Source: Mycolicibacterium hodleri
GTDB taxonomy: Bacteria; Actinomycetota; Actinomycetes; Mycobacteriales; Mycobacteriaceae
Assembly: GCF_025822245.1 (NCBI RefSeq)
Contig: NZ_JACKTL010000052.1
Span: 62,001 to 126,000, forward strand
Reading direction: 5' to 3'
Length of the DNA: 64,000 nt
Under the pieces are notes generated by a model that did not search any database, was not told where the DNA came from, and saw only the letters and a program-made list of their open reading frames with translations. Both the position numbers and the translations under genes were made by a program. Within the stretch, counting starts at the first letter, position 1; each line of letters opens with the position of its first letter. Positions 35,214 to 43,942 of this stretch are shown here, piece after piece.

Positions 35214-36457
35214 CGCCGGGATTCGGTGGGCCGCCGGTTGAGCGACCGGGCACCCATGATGAGTCCGAGCACGACGACCGAGCCGACCACGCCCACTCCG
35301 ACTCGAACGGGTACGGCGTCGGCGCTCGCCAACGGCGACGCCGCCACGTCCTGAGCGGGGACGTTGTCGCCGAGCGGGTTGGCCGCCCGCACCGTCAGCG
35401 ACGGATCGGGGTCGATCAGCGTGCCGACCTTGGTGCCGGGTGCGGTCGCGAACCCGTAGTCGAGCAGGTGCGCGGCCTGCTCCCAGGGGGCGATCGGCAG
35501 CCGGGTGCCGTGCAACATGATCACCACGAGACGTCGGCCGTCACGCTCGGCCGCTCCGACGAACGTCTGCCCGGCGTCGTCGGTGTAGCCGGTCTTGCCG
35601 CCGAGGGCGCCGGGATAGTTGTAGAGCAGCTGGTTGTCGTTCTCCAGCTGGTAGCCGGGGCTGTCCTCTTGGCCGTCGCGGGGGTGACCGGGGAAGTCGT
35701 ATGTCTTGGTGGCCACGACGTTGGCGAACACCGCGTTCTGCCAGGCGTATCGATAGAACAGCCCCAGGTCGTAGGCCGAGGTGCTCATGCCAGGGCCGTC
35801 GAGGCCGGACGGGGTGGCGGCGCGGGTGTCGCGGCCGCCGAGCTTGCCCGCCAGGTCGTTGATCTTGGCCAGGGCGGTGTCCATCCCCCCGAGCTGGACG
35901 GCCAGGGCGTGTGCCGCGTCGTTGCCGGAATGCATCAACAATCCGTGCAGCAGGTCGTTGACGGTGTACTTGCCACCCTTGTCGACGCCGACCCGGGTGC
36001 CCTCGGCGGCCGCGTCGTCGGAGGTGCCGATGACCTGCTTGTTGATGGGGAGCTCCCGCAGCGCCTGCGTCGCCACCAGAACCTTGATGATGCTGGCCGG
36101 GCGGTGCCTGCCGTGCGGGTCTCTGGCCGCGACGATGTCGCCGCTGTCGAGGTCGGCGACCACCCACGCCTCGGCCGACACGTCGTCGGGAACCGGCGGG
36201 GTTCCGGGTGCGGTGATGATTCCGCATCCGGACAGGGCGTCGCCGCCGAGCGGCTTGGCGGGCACGGGCAGCGGTGCGGGCGGGTCGCCGGACTCGGGCA
36301 CCTCGGAGGAGTCGACGGCCGGGGGCGTCACCACCCGGTACGGGCAGGCGTCGTCGGCGTTGGCCAGCGCTGGGCTGCCGAGCAGGCAGAAGGCTGCCAG
36401 GAGGGGAGTGGCTACCAACGCAGCAGCGCGTCGGGACACGGTGTGAAACGTCGCCAT
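35210..36457 (-). CDS. dacB1: DacB1, D-alanyl-D-alanine carboxypeptidase (penicillin-binding protein)
   Basis: A 415-residue S11-family peptidase trimming the terminal D-Ala of peptidoglycan stem peptides outside the membrane. A signal peptide (about 1-34, ending SPALANA) is followed by a Pro-rich linker. The penicillin-binding triad is complete: SxxK as SIIK, SxN as SGN and KTG in GGKTGYTD. A C-terminal hydrophobic helix (GVGVVGSVVVLGLIMG) anchors it. Position and length match Rv3330. Confidence 0.92.
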   Translation of the reverse strand: MATFHTVSRRAAALVATPLLAAFCLLGSPALANADDACPYRVVTPPAVDSSEVPESGDPPAPLPVPAKPLGGDALSGCGIITAPGTPPVPDDVSAEAWVVADLDSGDIVAARDPHGRHRPASIIKVLVATQALRELPINKQVIGTSDDAAAEGTRVGVDKGGKYTVNDLLHGLLMHSGNDAAHALAVQLGGMDTALAKINDLAGKLGGRDTRAATPSGLDGPGMSTSAYDLGLFYRYAWQNAVFANVVATKTYDFPGHPRDGQEDSPGYQLENDNQLLYNYPGALGGKTGYTDDAGQTFVGAAERDGRRLVVIMLHGTRLPIAPWEQAAHLLDYGFATAPGTKVGTLIDPDPSLTVRAANPLGDNVPAQDVAASPLASADAVPVRVGVGVVGSVVVLGLIMGARSLNRRPTESRR

Positions 36458-36548
36458 GGTGTCTGCAGGTTAGGCGACGGCCGCGGGTTTCCGGAGTTGC
36501 CACGCTGTTACCAAAGTGGCCGGTGCTACCCATGGGAATGCGCCCTGC

Positions 36549-36610
36549 GCCGACCGCACGGTTGTTCACGCACCTTCTCGGGCGATGCGTACGACAACCG
36601 TGCAGTCGGC
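36549..36610 (-). terminator. Long hairpin terminator between the SMP-30-like gene and dacB1
   Basis: GCCGACCGCACGGTTGT pairs with ACAACCGTGCAGTCGGC at 16 of 17 positions; an inner ACGCA/TGCGT stem extends it. It sits six bases beyond the stop of the leftward SMP-30-like gene. No U-tract, as is common in mycobacteria. Confidence 0.65.
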
Positions 36611-36616
36611 GTCGGG

Positions 36617-37624
36617 TCAGGGCAGGTCGAAGTAGGCGATGGTGGCCGCACCAATGCCGCCGAGCCACACCCGATTGCCCTCCTGGACGACGCCCGTCGT
36701 CGCCCCGAAGGAGGGGTCGTCGGCGCGGAACTGTGCGACCACGTGTCCGTCGCCGGGGTCGAGGCCCAGCACCCACGCCACCGGCTTGACGCCGGGCAGC
36801 CAGTGATAGGGCAAGCGCCACATCAGCTTTCGTAGGATCGGGGCCATGGTCACCAGTCGCTCGACGAAGGCGTTGCGGCCGGACACCATGGCCACCCAGA
36901 TGCGGCCGTCGGGACCGGTCGAGATGTTGTCCGGGTAACCCGGCAGCTCCTCCACCCACGGCGTGACGGTGCCCGCGTCCGCGCCGGTGAGCCGAAACTT
37001 CGACACCCTGGCGGCGAACGACTCGGCGAACACCACCGCCGACTCGTCGGAGGTGAGCGTCACGCCGTTGGCGAAGTGCAGCCCCGACGCCAGCCGCGTG
37101 ACCGTGCCGTCGGGGTCCCGTCGGAACAGCGACCCCGAACCCCGCGCCTCCAGGACCGCTCCCTTGTAGTGCTCGTAGTGAAAGCGGTCGGTCGACTCCG
37201 TGAAGAAGAGGGTGCCGTCCGATGCCTCGACGACATTGGAGCAGAACGTCAATTGCCTGCCCTCGAAGGAGTCGACCAGTGTCTCGACTGCGCCGGTGGT
37301 GACGTCCATCGCCAGCAGCCCGCGATGGCTGTCGCACACGAGCAGCCGGCCGTCACCGGCGACGGCCAGGCCTAGCGGACGACCACCGGTGTTGCCGACG
37401 ACCTCGGGTGTCCCGGACTCGGCGTCGACGCGCAGGATGTCGCCGCCGACGACCCCGGTGTACACGCCACCGCGGCCGTCGACGACCACGTCCTCTGGCG
37501 CGAAGCCCGGCAGGGCGACGATTCCGAGCCGAGCCGAAAGGTCGGGCTCGGGAAGGCGCCTGGACCGGGGAGGTTGCCACCGGACGGGATCGATCGACGG
37601 TCGCGGTACCTGGGTCACCGCCAC
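36617..37624 (-). CDS. SMP-30/gluconolactonase or strictosidine synthase-like beta-propeller protein
   Basis: A 335-residue six-bladed beta-propeller. Repeats such as GVYTGVVGGDILRVD, GRLLVCDSHRGLLAMD, GTLFFTESTDRFHYEHY and LPGYPDNISTGPDGRIWVAM match the strictosidine synthase-like/lactonase group, including the NxxD-type segment YPDNI. No signal peptide. Real members hydrolyse lactones; the substrate here is unknown. It stands alone between terminator and the aminotransferase gene. Confidence 0.75.
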   Translation of the reverse strand: MAVTQVPRPSIDPVRWQPPRSRRLPEPDLSARLGIVALPGFAPEDVVVDGRGGVYTGVVGGDILRVDAESGTPEVVGNTGGRPLGLAVAGDGRLLVCDSHRGLLAMDVTTGAVETLVDSFEGRQLTFCSNVVEASDGTLFFTESTDRFHYEHYKGAVLEARGSGSLFRRDPDGTVTRLASGLHFANGVTLTSDESAVVFAESFAARVSKFRLTGADAGTVTPWVEELPGYPDNISTGPDGRIWVAMVSGRNAFVERLVTMAPILRKLMWRLPYHWLPGVKPVAWVLGLDPGDGHVVAQFRADDPSFGATTGVVQEGNRVWLGGIGAATIAYFDLP

Positions 37625-37640
37625 GAGGCTACCGGGGGGA

Positions 37641-39026
37641 CTAGAGAAGCCGCCCCGCTTCGCTCAACACACCGTGCAGGATGTCGTAGATCGCGTCGAA
37701 TTCCTTCTGACCGCTGATCAGCGGGGGAGCCAACTGGACGACTGGGTCGCCACGGTCGTCGGCGCGGCAGTACAGGCCCGCTTCGAACAGAGCCGGCGTC
37801 AGGAAGCCGCGCAGCAGCCGCTCGCACTCCTCGTCGTTGAAGGTCTCCTTGGTCGTCTTGTCCTTGACCAGCTCGATGCCGTAGAAGAAGCCCTCGCCGC
37901 GGACGTCGCCGACGATCGGCAGGTCATACAGCTTTTCCAGGGTCGACTTGAACGCCGGCGCCATCTCCTTGACGTGGTCGTTGATGCCCTCGCGCTCGAA
38001 GATGTCGAGGTTGGCCAACGCGACCGCCGACGAGACGGGATGCCCGCCGAAGGTGTAGCCGTGCCCGAAGACGGTCTTGCCGTCGTTGAACGGTTCGAAG
38101 AGCCGATCGCTGGCAATCATCGCGCCGATCGGCGAGTAGCCCGACGTCAGTCCCTTGGCGCAGGTGATGATGTCCGGCACGTAGCCAAAGTCGTCGCAGG
38201 CGAACATCGAACCGATCCGGCCGTAGGCACAGATGACTTCGTCGGAGACCAGCAGCACGTCGTACTCGTCGCAGATCTCGCGGACCCGCTCGAAGTATCC
38301 GGGCGGCGGAGGGAAGCATCCGCCCGCGTTCTGCACCGGCTCCAGGAACACGGCGGCGACGGTGTCGGGGCCCTCGAACTCGATGGCCTCGGCGATGCGG
38401 TCGGCGCAGTAGCGTCCCCACGCCTTGGGATCGGTGCTGTATTGCTCGGGCGCCCGGTAGATGTTGGTGTTCGGCACCCGGAAACCGCCGGGGGTCGGCG
38501 GATCGAACGGCGCCTTGAAGTCGGGGATGCCGGTGATGGCCAGCGCGCCCTGCGGTGTGCCGTGGTAGGCGATGGACCGCGAGATGACCTTGTACTTGCC
38601 CGGCTTGCCGGTCAACTTGAAGTACTGCTTGGCGAGCTTCCACGCGCTCTCGACGGCCTCGCCGCCGCCGGTGGTGAAGAACACGCGGTTGAGGTCGCCG
38701 GGAGCGTAATTGGCGATGCGCTCGGCCAATTCGATGGCCGGCGGGGTGGCGAAGGACCATAGCGGGAAGAACGCCAGCGACTCGGCTTGCTTGGCCGCGG
38801 CCTCGGCCAACTCGGCGCGGCCGTGGCCGACCTGCACCACGAACAGCCCGGACAGGCCGTCGATGTACTTGTTGCCGTTGCTGTCCCAGATGTGGACGCC
38901 CTCACCCCGGGTGATGATCGTCGGGGTGATGCCTTCGCCGTGGCGGGCGAAGTGGCCCCACAAGTGACGGTTGGCCTTGGTGCCCAGGTCGGTGGATACG
39001 GTTGGATCTGATTCTACGAGAGTCAT
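37641..39026 (-). CDS. Class III aminotransferase (omega-amino acid:pyruvate or putrescine type)
   Basis: A 461-residue PLP-dependent aminotransferase. Signatures: VFFTTGGGEAVESAWKLAKQ, SDEVICAYGRIG with the PLP-binding Asp, and the lysine motif CAKGLTSGYSPIGA (about 285-298). It follows an AsnC regulator with ATGA overlap, so ATG 39026 is the start; the TTG four codons upstream is not needed. With the nearby aminobutyraldehyde-type dehydrogenase and amino acid permeases, use of putrescine, GABA or beta-alanine is a reasonable inference. Corresponds to Rv3329. Confidence 0.85.
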   Translation of the reverse strand: MTLVESDPTVSTDLGTKANRHLWGHFARHGEGITPTIITRGEGVHIWDSNGNKYIDGLSGLFVVQVGHGRAELAEAAAKQAESLAFFPLWSFATPPAIELAERIANYAPGDLNRVFFTTGGGEAVESAWKLAKQYFKLTGKPGKYKVISRSIAYHGTPQGALAITGIPDFKAPFDPPTPGGFRVPNTNIYRAPEQYSTDPKAWGRYCADRIAEAIEFEGPDTVAAVFLEPVQNAGGCFPPPPGYFERVREICDEYDVLLVSDEVICAYGRIGSMFACDDFGYVPDIITCAKGLTSGYSPIGAMIASDRLFEPFNDGKTVFGHGYTFGGHPVSSAVALANLDIFEREGINDHVKEMAPAFKSTLEKLYDLPIVGDVRGEGFFYGIELVKDKTTKETFNDEECERLLRGFLTPALFEAGLYCRADDRGDPVVQLAPPLISGQKEFDAIYDILHGVLSEAGRLL

Positions 39027-39544
39027 CGTGTGCCCCAATTATATTGCTGTTTAACGAGTTTGAGGTAAACCAAAGTTTCGGTGGATATCACCCCTGGTAC
39101 GGCGCGGATCTTCGTGTTGAGCAGGTCGAGCAGGTCGCCGTCGTCTTCGCAGACGACTTCGACGATGGCGTCGAAGGATCCGGCGGTGAGCACCACGTAG
39201 TCGACGGACTCGATGGCGGCGAGTTTGTCGGCGATCTTGGTGGTGTCGCCGGTGCACCGGATGCCGATCATCGCCTGACGGGCGAAGCCAAGTTGCATGG
39301 GATCGGTGACGGCGACGATTTGCATGACGCCGGCGTCGGCCATCCGCTGCACGCGCTGACGGACCGCTGCCTCCGACAGGCCGACCGCCTTGCCGATGCC
39401 TGCGTAGGACCGTCGACCGTCCTGCTGCAGCTTCTCGATGATCGCCTTGGAGAGTTCGTCGAGCTGAAAGGCGGCGCCAGGGCGAGAATGGTTGATTCGC
39501 AACGAGACAGCTTGGACGCCCGGCTGAGCATCCCTTTCGACCAT
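39023..39544 (-). CDS. Lrp/AsnC-family transcriptional regulator
   Basis: A 173-residue regulator with an N-terminal helix-turn-helix (LDELSKAIIEKLQQDGRRSY, then VGLSEAAVRQRVQRM, about 28-75) and a C-terminal RAM ligand-binding domain (about 90-165). Overlaps the aminotransferase gene, so it likely controls it and the divergent dehydrogenase at 39668 in response to an amino acid or amine. Start may be a few codons downstream (VSLRINHS), since the first ~15 residues are not typical. Confidence 0.85.
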   Translation of the reverse strand: MVERDAQPGVQAVSLRINHSRPGAAFQLDELSKAIIEKLQQDGRRSYAGIGKAVGLSEAAVRQRVQRMADAGVMQIVAVTDPMQLGFARQAMIGIRCTGDTTKIADKLAAIESVDYVVLTAGSFDAIVEVVCEDDGDLLDLLNTKIRAVPGVISTETLVYLKLVKQQYNWGTR

Positions 39545-39667
39545 GACGACGATTGTGCACGGAATCCGTCGTTCAGGGCAACCAATGGCATGAAATCGTT
39601 CGTTTTACCCGGTCTTCACGGGGGATATGCGTAGCTGGCCCGGGCAAGGTCGGCTAGCGTAAAAGTC

Positions 39668-41143
39668 ATGACGATCGCGAGTAGTTGGATTGACGGCGCC
39701 GAGGTGACGACGGGCGGCGGGATGCACCAGATCGTCGATCCGGCTACCGGAAACGTCGTTGCCGACTGCGCGTTGGCGACGCCCGTCGACGTCGACGTCG
39801 CGGTTGCCTCGGCGCGGTCGGCGTTGCCGGGCTGGGCCACCGCCACCCCCGCCGAACGGTCCGCGGTCCTCGCCAAGCTGGCCCACCTCGCCGGTGCGCA
39901 CGCCGAGGCGCTGGTGGCCGAGGAGGTCAGCCAGACCGGCAAGCCGGTTCGCCTGGCCACCGAGTTCGACGTGCCGGGCAGCGTGGACAACATCGACTTC
40001 TTCGCCGGCGCGGCGAGGCACCTCGACGGCAAGGCCACCGCGGAGTACTCCGCCGACCACACCTCGAGCATCCGTCGCGAGGCCATCGGCGTCGTCGCCA
40101 CGATCACGCCGTGGAACTATCCACTGCAGATGGCGGTGTGGAAGGTGATTCCCGCGCTGGCCGCCGGGTGTTCGGTGGTGATCAAGCCCGCCGAGGTCAC
40201 GCCGCTGACCACGCTGACGCTGGCCCGGCTGGCCAGCGAGGCGGGCCTGCCGCCCGGCGTGCTCAACGTCGTCACCGGTGCCGGCGGCGACGTCGGCACG
40301 GCGCTGGCCGGGCACCGCGACGTCGACTTGGTGACGTTCACCGGCTCGACCGCCGTCGGCCGCAAGGTGATGGCGGCGGCGGCCCAGCACGGGCACCGCA
40401 CCCAGCTCGAGCTCGGCGGCAAGGCACCGTTCCTGGTGTTCGACGACGCCGACCTGGACGCCGCAATCCACGGTGCCGTCGCCGCGTCGCTGATCAACAC
40501 CGGACAGGACTGCACGGCCGCCACCCGGGCCATCGTCGCGCGCGACCTCTACGACGACTTCGTCGCGGGTGTCGGCGAGCTGATGGGCAAGATCGTCGTC
40601 GGCGACCCGCACGATCCCGACACCGATCTGGGACCGTTGATCACCCACGCACACCGCGCCAAGGTCGCAGGCATCGTCGACCGCGCCCCCGGGGAGGGCG
40701 GGCGCATCGTCACCGGGGGCAGCGCCCCCGACTTGCCCGGTTCGTTCTACCGGCCGACGTTGATCGCCGACGTCGACGAACGCTCCGAGGCCTACCGCAG
40801 CGAGATCTTCGGGCCCGTGCTCGTCGCGCGACCGTTCACCGACGACGACGACGGCATCCGGCAGGCCAACGACACCGAGTACGGGTTGGCGGCCTCGGCG
40901 TGGACCCGGGACGTCTACCGGGCGCAGCGGGCCTCGCGCGAGATGCACGCCGGGTGCGTGTGGATCAACGACCACATTCCGATCATCAGCGAGATGCCGC
41001 ACGGCGGCGTCGGCGCGTCCGGCTTCGGCAAGGACATGAGCGACTACTCCTTCGAGGAGTACCTCACCATCAAGCACGTGATGAGCGACATCACCGCCAA
41101 GGCCGAAAAGGATTGGCACCGGATCATCTTCAGTAAGCGCTGA
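39668..41143 (+). CDS. NAD-dependent aldehyde dehydrogenase, gamma-aminobutyraldehyde dehydrogenase-like
   Basis: A 491-residue ALDH. Catalytic Cys in NTGQDCTAATR, general base Glu in ELGGKAPF, NAD-binding FTGSTAVGRK, and the active-site Asn in TPWNYPLQM. The DCTAATR segment is typical of gamma-aminobutyraldehyde (PuuC/PatD-like) enzymes, which oxidise 4-aminobutanal to GABA. It diverges from the AsnC-aminotransferase pair, completing a plausible putrescine-to-GABA route. Ends DWHRIIFSKR; a copy of this tail recurs at 42345-42398. Confidence 0.88.
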   Translation: MTIASSWIDGAEVTTGGGMHQIVDPATGNVVADCALATPVDVDVAVASARSALPGWATATPAERSAVLAKLAHLAGAHAEALVAEEVSQTGKPVRLATEFDVPGSVDNIDFFAGAARHLDGKATAEYSADHTSSIRREAIGVVATITPWNYPLQMAVWKVIPALAAGCSVVIKPAEVTPLTTLTLARLASEAGLPPGVLNVVTGAGGDVGTALAGHRDVDLVTFTGSTAVGRKVMAAAAQHGHRTQLELGGKAPFLVFDDADLDAAIHGAVAASLINTGQDCTAATRAIVARDLYDDFVAGVGELMGKIVVGDPHDPDTDLGPLITHAHRAKVAGIVDRAPGEGGRIVTGGSAPDLPGSFYRPTLIADVDERSEAYRSEIFGPVLVARPFTDDDDGIRQANDTEYGLAASAWTRDVYRAQRASREMHAGCVWINDHIPIISEMPHGGVGASGFGKDMSDYSFEEYLTIKHVMSDITAKAEKDWHRIIFSKR

Positions 41144-41169
41144 TCGTTGGTCTGCGATCAGTTCGAGCA

Positions 41170-42309
41170 GTGAAGTGCATCGTGATCGGTGCGGGCGCAT
41201 GGGGTCTGCCCGCGGCGGCAGAAATGTCCCGGCGCGGGCACGACGTCATCCTCGTCGACCGCCACGGTCCGTTCAACGCGCTGTCGTCGTCGGTGGGTCA
41301 CTCGCGGCTGTGGCGACTCGCCGACCCCAATCCGGCCCGGGTGAGGTTGGCCCGTCGCGGGCTGGAGGCGATGCGACGGCTCGCCGAGCGCGCGAACATC
41401 GAGGTGTTCCTCACCCGGGGGCTGGTGTGGCGCGACGACGTGTCGCTGCCCGCCCTTCTCGAGACGCTCGCAGAGCAGGACGTCGAGCACACCGAGGTGT
41501 CGGCGCAGGACGTCGAGCGGTTCTTCCCCGGGCTGCGGCCCGACGGTCGCGACGCGGTGTGGCAGCCAGTGGCCGGCGTCGTCCTTGCCGAGATCTCGCT
41601 GCGTGCGCAATTGGGGTTGTTCACGGGCACAACGCTGTTCGGCCACGACGTCGTCGACGTCGCCACCCGGACGTCCGGCGTTCGAATATCCTTCGCCGAC
41701 GGCCGGTTCGTCGACGCCGACGTCGTGGTGCTCGCGGCGGGTCCCGGCGCGGCCGCCCTGCTCGGCCGGGTCGGCGTGGACGTGGACCTGCAGCCGTATC
41801 TCGAACAGGTGGTGCACTTCGGCGATCCGGCCGACCCACACTCGAGCGATGCGCTTCCCGGTCTGTTCGACGGGCCGACCGGTCACCGGCCGGGCGTTTA
41901 CGGCATGCCGACACCCGGCCGGGGCTACAAGATCGGCCTCGACACACCGCTTCGCAACTACGAGCAGTCCGACGTAAACCGAGTGCCAGACCCGGTTCGC
42001 ACCAACGCCATTCGTGACTTCGTACGTGCGGGCCTGGCATCGGTACCGTCGACCGTGGTCGACGAGCAGGTGTGCGTCTGGACCGACTCGCCCGACGGCA
42101 GCTTCGTGGTGGACCGTCTGCCAGGGGGCGTGGTGTTCGCGTGCGGCGACTCCGGCGAGGGGTTCAAGTACTCGGCGCTGATGGGCGAGGTCCTGGCCGA
42201 CCTCGCCGAGGGGAGAACGCCCGACGAGGACGTGGCGGCACTGTCGTTGGCGCGCTTCGCGGACGGGGCGCCGGCAAGGTCGGGGCCGCACGTCCTGGGC
42301 AGGCACTAG
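41170..42309 (+). CDS. FAD-dependent amine oxidoreductase (DAO/sarcosine oxidase-like)
   Basis: A 379-residue flavoprotein with a dinucleotide-binding motif VIGAGAWGLPAAAEMSRRG (about 5-23), an acidic end-of-strand residue in LVDRH, and a C-terminal CGDSGEGFKYSALMGEVLADL typical of the DAO/N-methyltryptophan oxidase group. It starts with GTG 27 bases after the dehydrogenase and is probably co-transcribed. It could oxidise a secondary amine or N-methyl amino acid; substrate unknown. Confidence 0.82.
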   Translation: MKCIVIGAGAWGLPAAAEMSRRGHDVILVDRHGPFNALSSSVGHSRLWRLADPNPARVRLARRGLEAMRRLAERANIEVFLTRGLVWRDDVSLPALLETLAEQDVEHTEVSAQDVERFFPGLRPDGRDAVWQPVAGVVLAEISLRAQLGLFTGTTLFGHDVVDVATRTSGVRISFADGRFVDADVVVLAAGPGAAALLGRVGVDVDLQPYLEQVVHFGDPADPHSSDALPGLFDGPTGHRPGVYGMPTPGRGYKIGLDTPLRNYEQSDVNRVPDPVRTNAIRDFVRAGLASVPSTVVDEQVCVWTDSPDGSFVVDRLPGGVVFACGDSGEGFKYSALMGEVLADLAEGRTPDEDVAALSLARFADGAPARSGPHVLGRH

Positions 42310-42344
42310 GTGGCGGGGCGGTATGTACTGCCGCGCGGCACGGC

Positions 42345-42398
42345 GCCACCGCCACGGCGGAAGGGGACTGGCACCGCACCATCGTCAGCAAGCGCTGA
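42345..42398 (+). pseudogene. Remnant of an aldehyde dehydrogenase C-terminus
   Basis: A short frame reads ATATAEGDWHRTIVSKR then stop, matching the end of the dehydrogenase at 39668-41143 (ITAKAEKDWHRIIFSKR). The last 33 bases agree at 28 positions with 41111-41143. No start or upstream homology is left, so it appears to be the scar of a duplicated gene or of a rearrangement. It overlaps the last codons of the convergent permease gene. Confidence 0.6.
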
Positions 42399-43773
42399 CC
42401 GGCTGGGTGGGCGAACGCCGACGGGCCCACCGCGACGCACCGCCGACCACCAGCGTCAGTGCCGCCGCGACGGCGAACGAGAAGATCGAGGCACTCATCC
42501 ACGGGCGGGCGACGAAGCCGATCGCTTGCGCGAGGTCGCCCCAGGCCTGCGCCCACCAGCCGACCTGACCCGGGTAGATCAGCTGGTAGGTCACGAAGCC
42601 CAGCGCCCACGGCACCAGCATCAGCCAGCGTGCGGCCGACTCCGACGTCAGATCCCACCCCTGCCTACCGGAGAAGCAGTAGTAGTCGATCGTGAGCACC
42701 GCGAACAAGGGCACGAACACCGAACCGATCAGCGACAGGAAACTGGCGTAGCCGTAGATGTTCACCACGAGCGCCAGCACGGTGATGAGCACTCCCACCG
42801 TGACCGCGACGTACCGACGGTCCCACCGGGGCCGCACGTTCTGCGTCGACACCGTCGCCGAGTAGACGTTGGCGAACGACTGATCCATCTCCCGAATGGC
42901 GAGCACGGCGAAGGCCAGCCCTCCGAGGGGGACGGCGATGAACGCGGCGAAGATCTGGTCCCCGTCGGCGGCCACGGTGACCAACGCCAGCAGGCCGAGT
43001 GCGTAGCAGGCGATCTGGGTCAGTCCGTATCCGAAGAAGGCCCCGGTGAACGCCGCCGCCGAACTCCGGGAGTGCCGGGCGTAGTCGGCGGCCATCGGCA
43101 CCCAGGACACCGCCACCGCAACGGTGGTGTCGACGCCAACGCTGAATCCCGACCAGGTGCCTTGCGTCAACGGCGGCAGCGGCTTGGCCAGCAGCTGAAA
43201 CAACAAGTAGGCCAACGCGATCACCACGGCGACGGTGACGTACTTGCGGAGCACGCGGACCGCGCCGAGCGGATACAGTGACAGGCCGGTCGTGATGACA
43301 CCGCCCACGACGACGAAGATCCACTGCGGTACGGCGGGCAGCACGGTGGCGGCCGCCGTCGCGATGGTGACCAACTCGAACGTGCCCCACCCGATCATCT
43401 GCACGATGTTGAGCACCGTCGGCAGGTAGGACACCCGTGCGCCCAGCAGACCACGCAGCAGCACCATCGCAGGCGCACCGGTCTGCGCTCCCGGTATCGC
43501 CGACGCCGCGATCGCGGCCGCGCCGAGCACCGTCCCGACGACGGTGGCCAGGAGCGCCGCCATCAGCGACAGCTGCGGCGTTCCGGGGCCGCCCGGCTGG
43601 AGAACGACTGCCGCGCCGGTGAATCCGAGCAGGCTGACCCCGAGGTTTCCCCACAGGCCCAGCTGGTCGAAGACCCCCAGCACGCGGGGGGCCGGCTCGA
43701 CCAGCGTGGTCGGGACCTCGTTGGCGGAACCACGCCGGCCGGATGGGCGCACACGGCGCATGACGACGGACAT
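42385..43773 (-). CDS. cytX: NCS1-family permease, CytX-like thiamine-precursor (HMP) transporter
   Basis: A 462-residue membrane protein with about 12 hydrophobic helices. NCS1 signatures include LGLWGNLGVSLLGFTGA near the N-terminus and SWVPMAADYARHSRS (about 230-245). A TPP riboswitch lies directly upstream, so the cargo is most likely hydroxymethylpyrimidine or another thiamine precursor rather than cytosine. ATG 43773 is chosen; the preceding in-frame TTG is not needed. Confidence 0.85.
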   Translation of the reverse strand: MSVVMRRVRPSGRRGSANEVPTTLVEPAPRVLGVFDQLGLWGNLGVSLLGFTGAAVVLQPGGPGTPQLSLMAALLATVVGTVLGAAAIAASAIPGAQTGAPAMVLLRGLLGARVSYLPTVLNIVQMIGWGTFELVTIATAAATVLPAVPQWIFVVVGGVITTGLSLYPLGAVRVLRKYVTVAVVIALAYLLFQLLAKPLPPLTQGTWSGFSVGVDTTVAVAVSWVPMAADYARHSRSSAAAFTGAFFGYGLTQIACYALGLLALVTVAADGDQIFAAFIAVPLGGLAFAVLAIREMDQSFANVYSATVSTQNVRPRWDRRYVAVTVGVLITVLALVVNIYGYASFLSLIGSVFVPLFAVLTIDYYCFSGRQGWDLTSESAARWLMLVPWALGFVTYQLIYPGQVGWWAQAWGDLAQAIGFVARPWMSASIFSFAVAAALTLVVGGASRWARRRSPTQPVSAC

Positions 43774-43781
43774 CAAAGCTC

Positions 43782-43872
43782 ACTCTCCCTACGCCGGCAT
43801 TACCCGGTCAGGTTCAAGCGGTCGGTGGCTCGACAGCCACCCTCTCAGCCCGGTATCTCCGAGCTCCCGCGT
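43782..43872 (-). promoter_or_regulatory. TPP (THI-box) riboswitch
   Basis: On the minus strand: GGGAGCTCGG, ACCGGGCTGAGAGGGTGG, a variable stem (CTGTCGAGCCACC), then GACCGCTTGAACCTGACC, GGGTAATGCCGGCGTAGGGAG. These are the pyrimidine-binding CTGAGA and pyrophosphate-side ACCTGA...GGGTAATGCC elements of the thiamine pyrophosphate aptamer. It ends within about 10 bases of the cytX start, so control is probably by blocking ribosome access. Confidence 0.93.
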
Positions 43873-43942
43873 TCTAGCCCGCAAAATGTAGCGCATCCCC
43901 GGCCGGCGCGCGCAGCGATCCCGTCGTCGGCACGGCGGAGCG

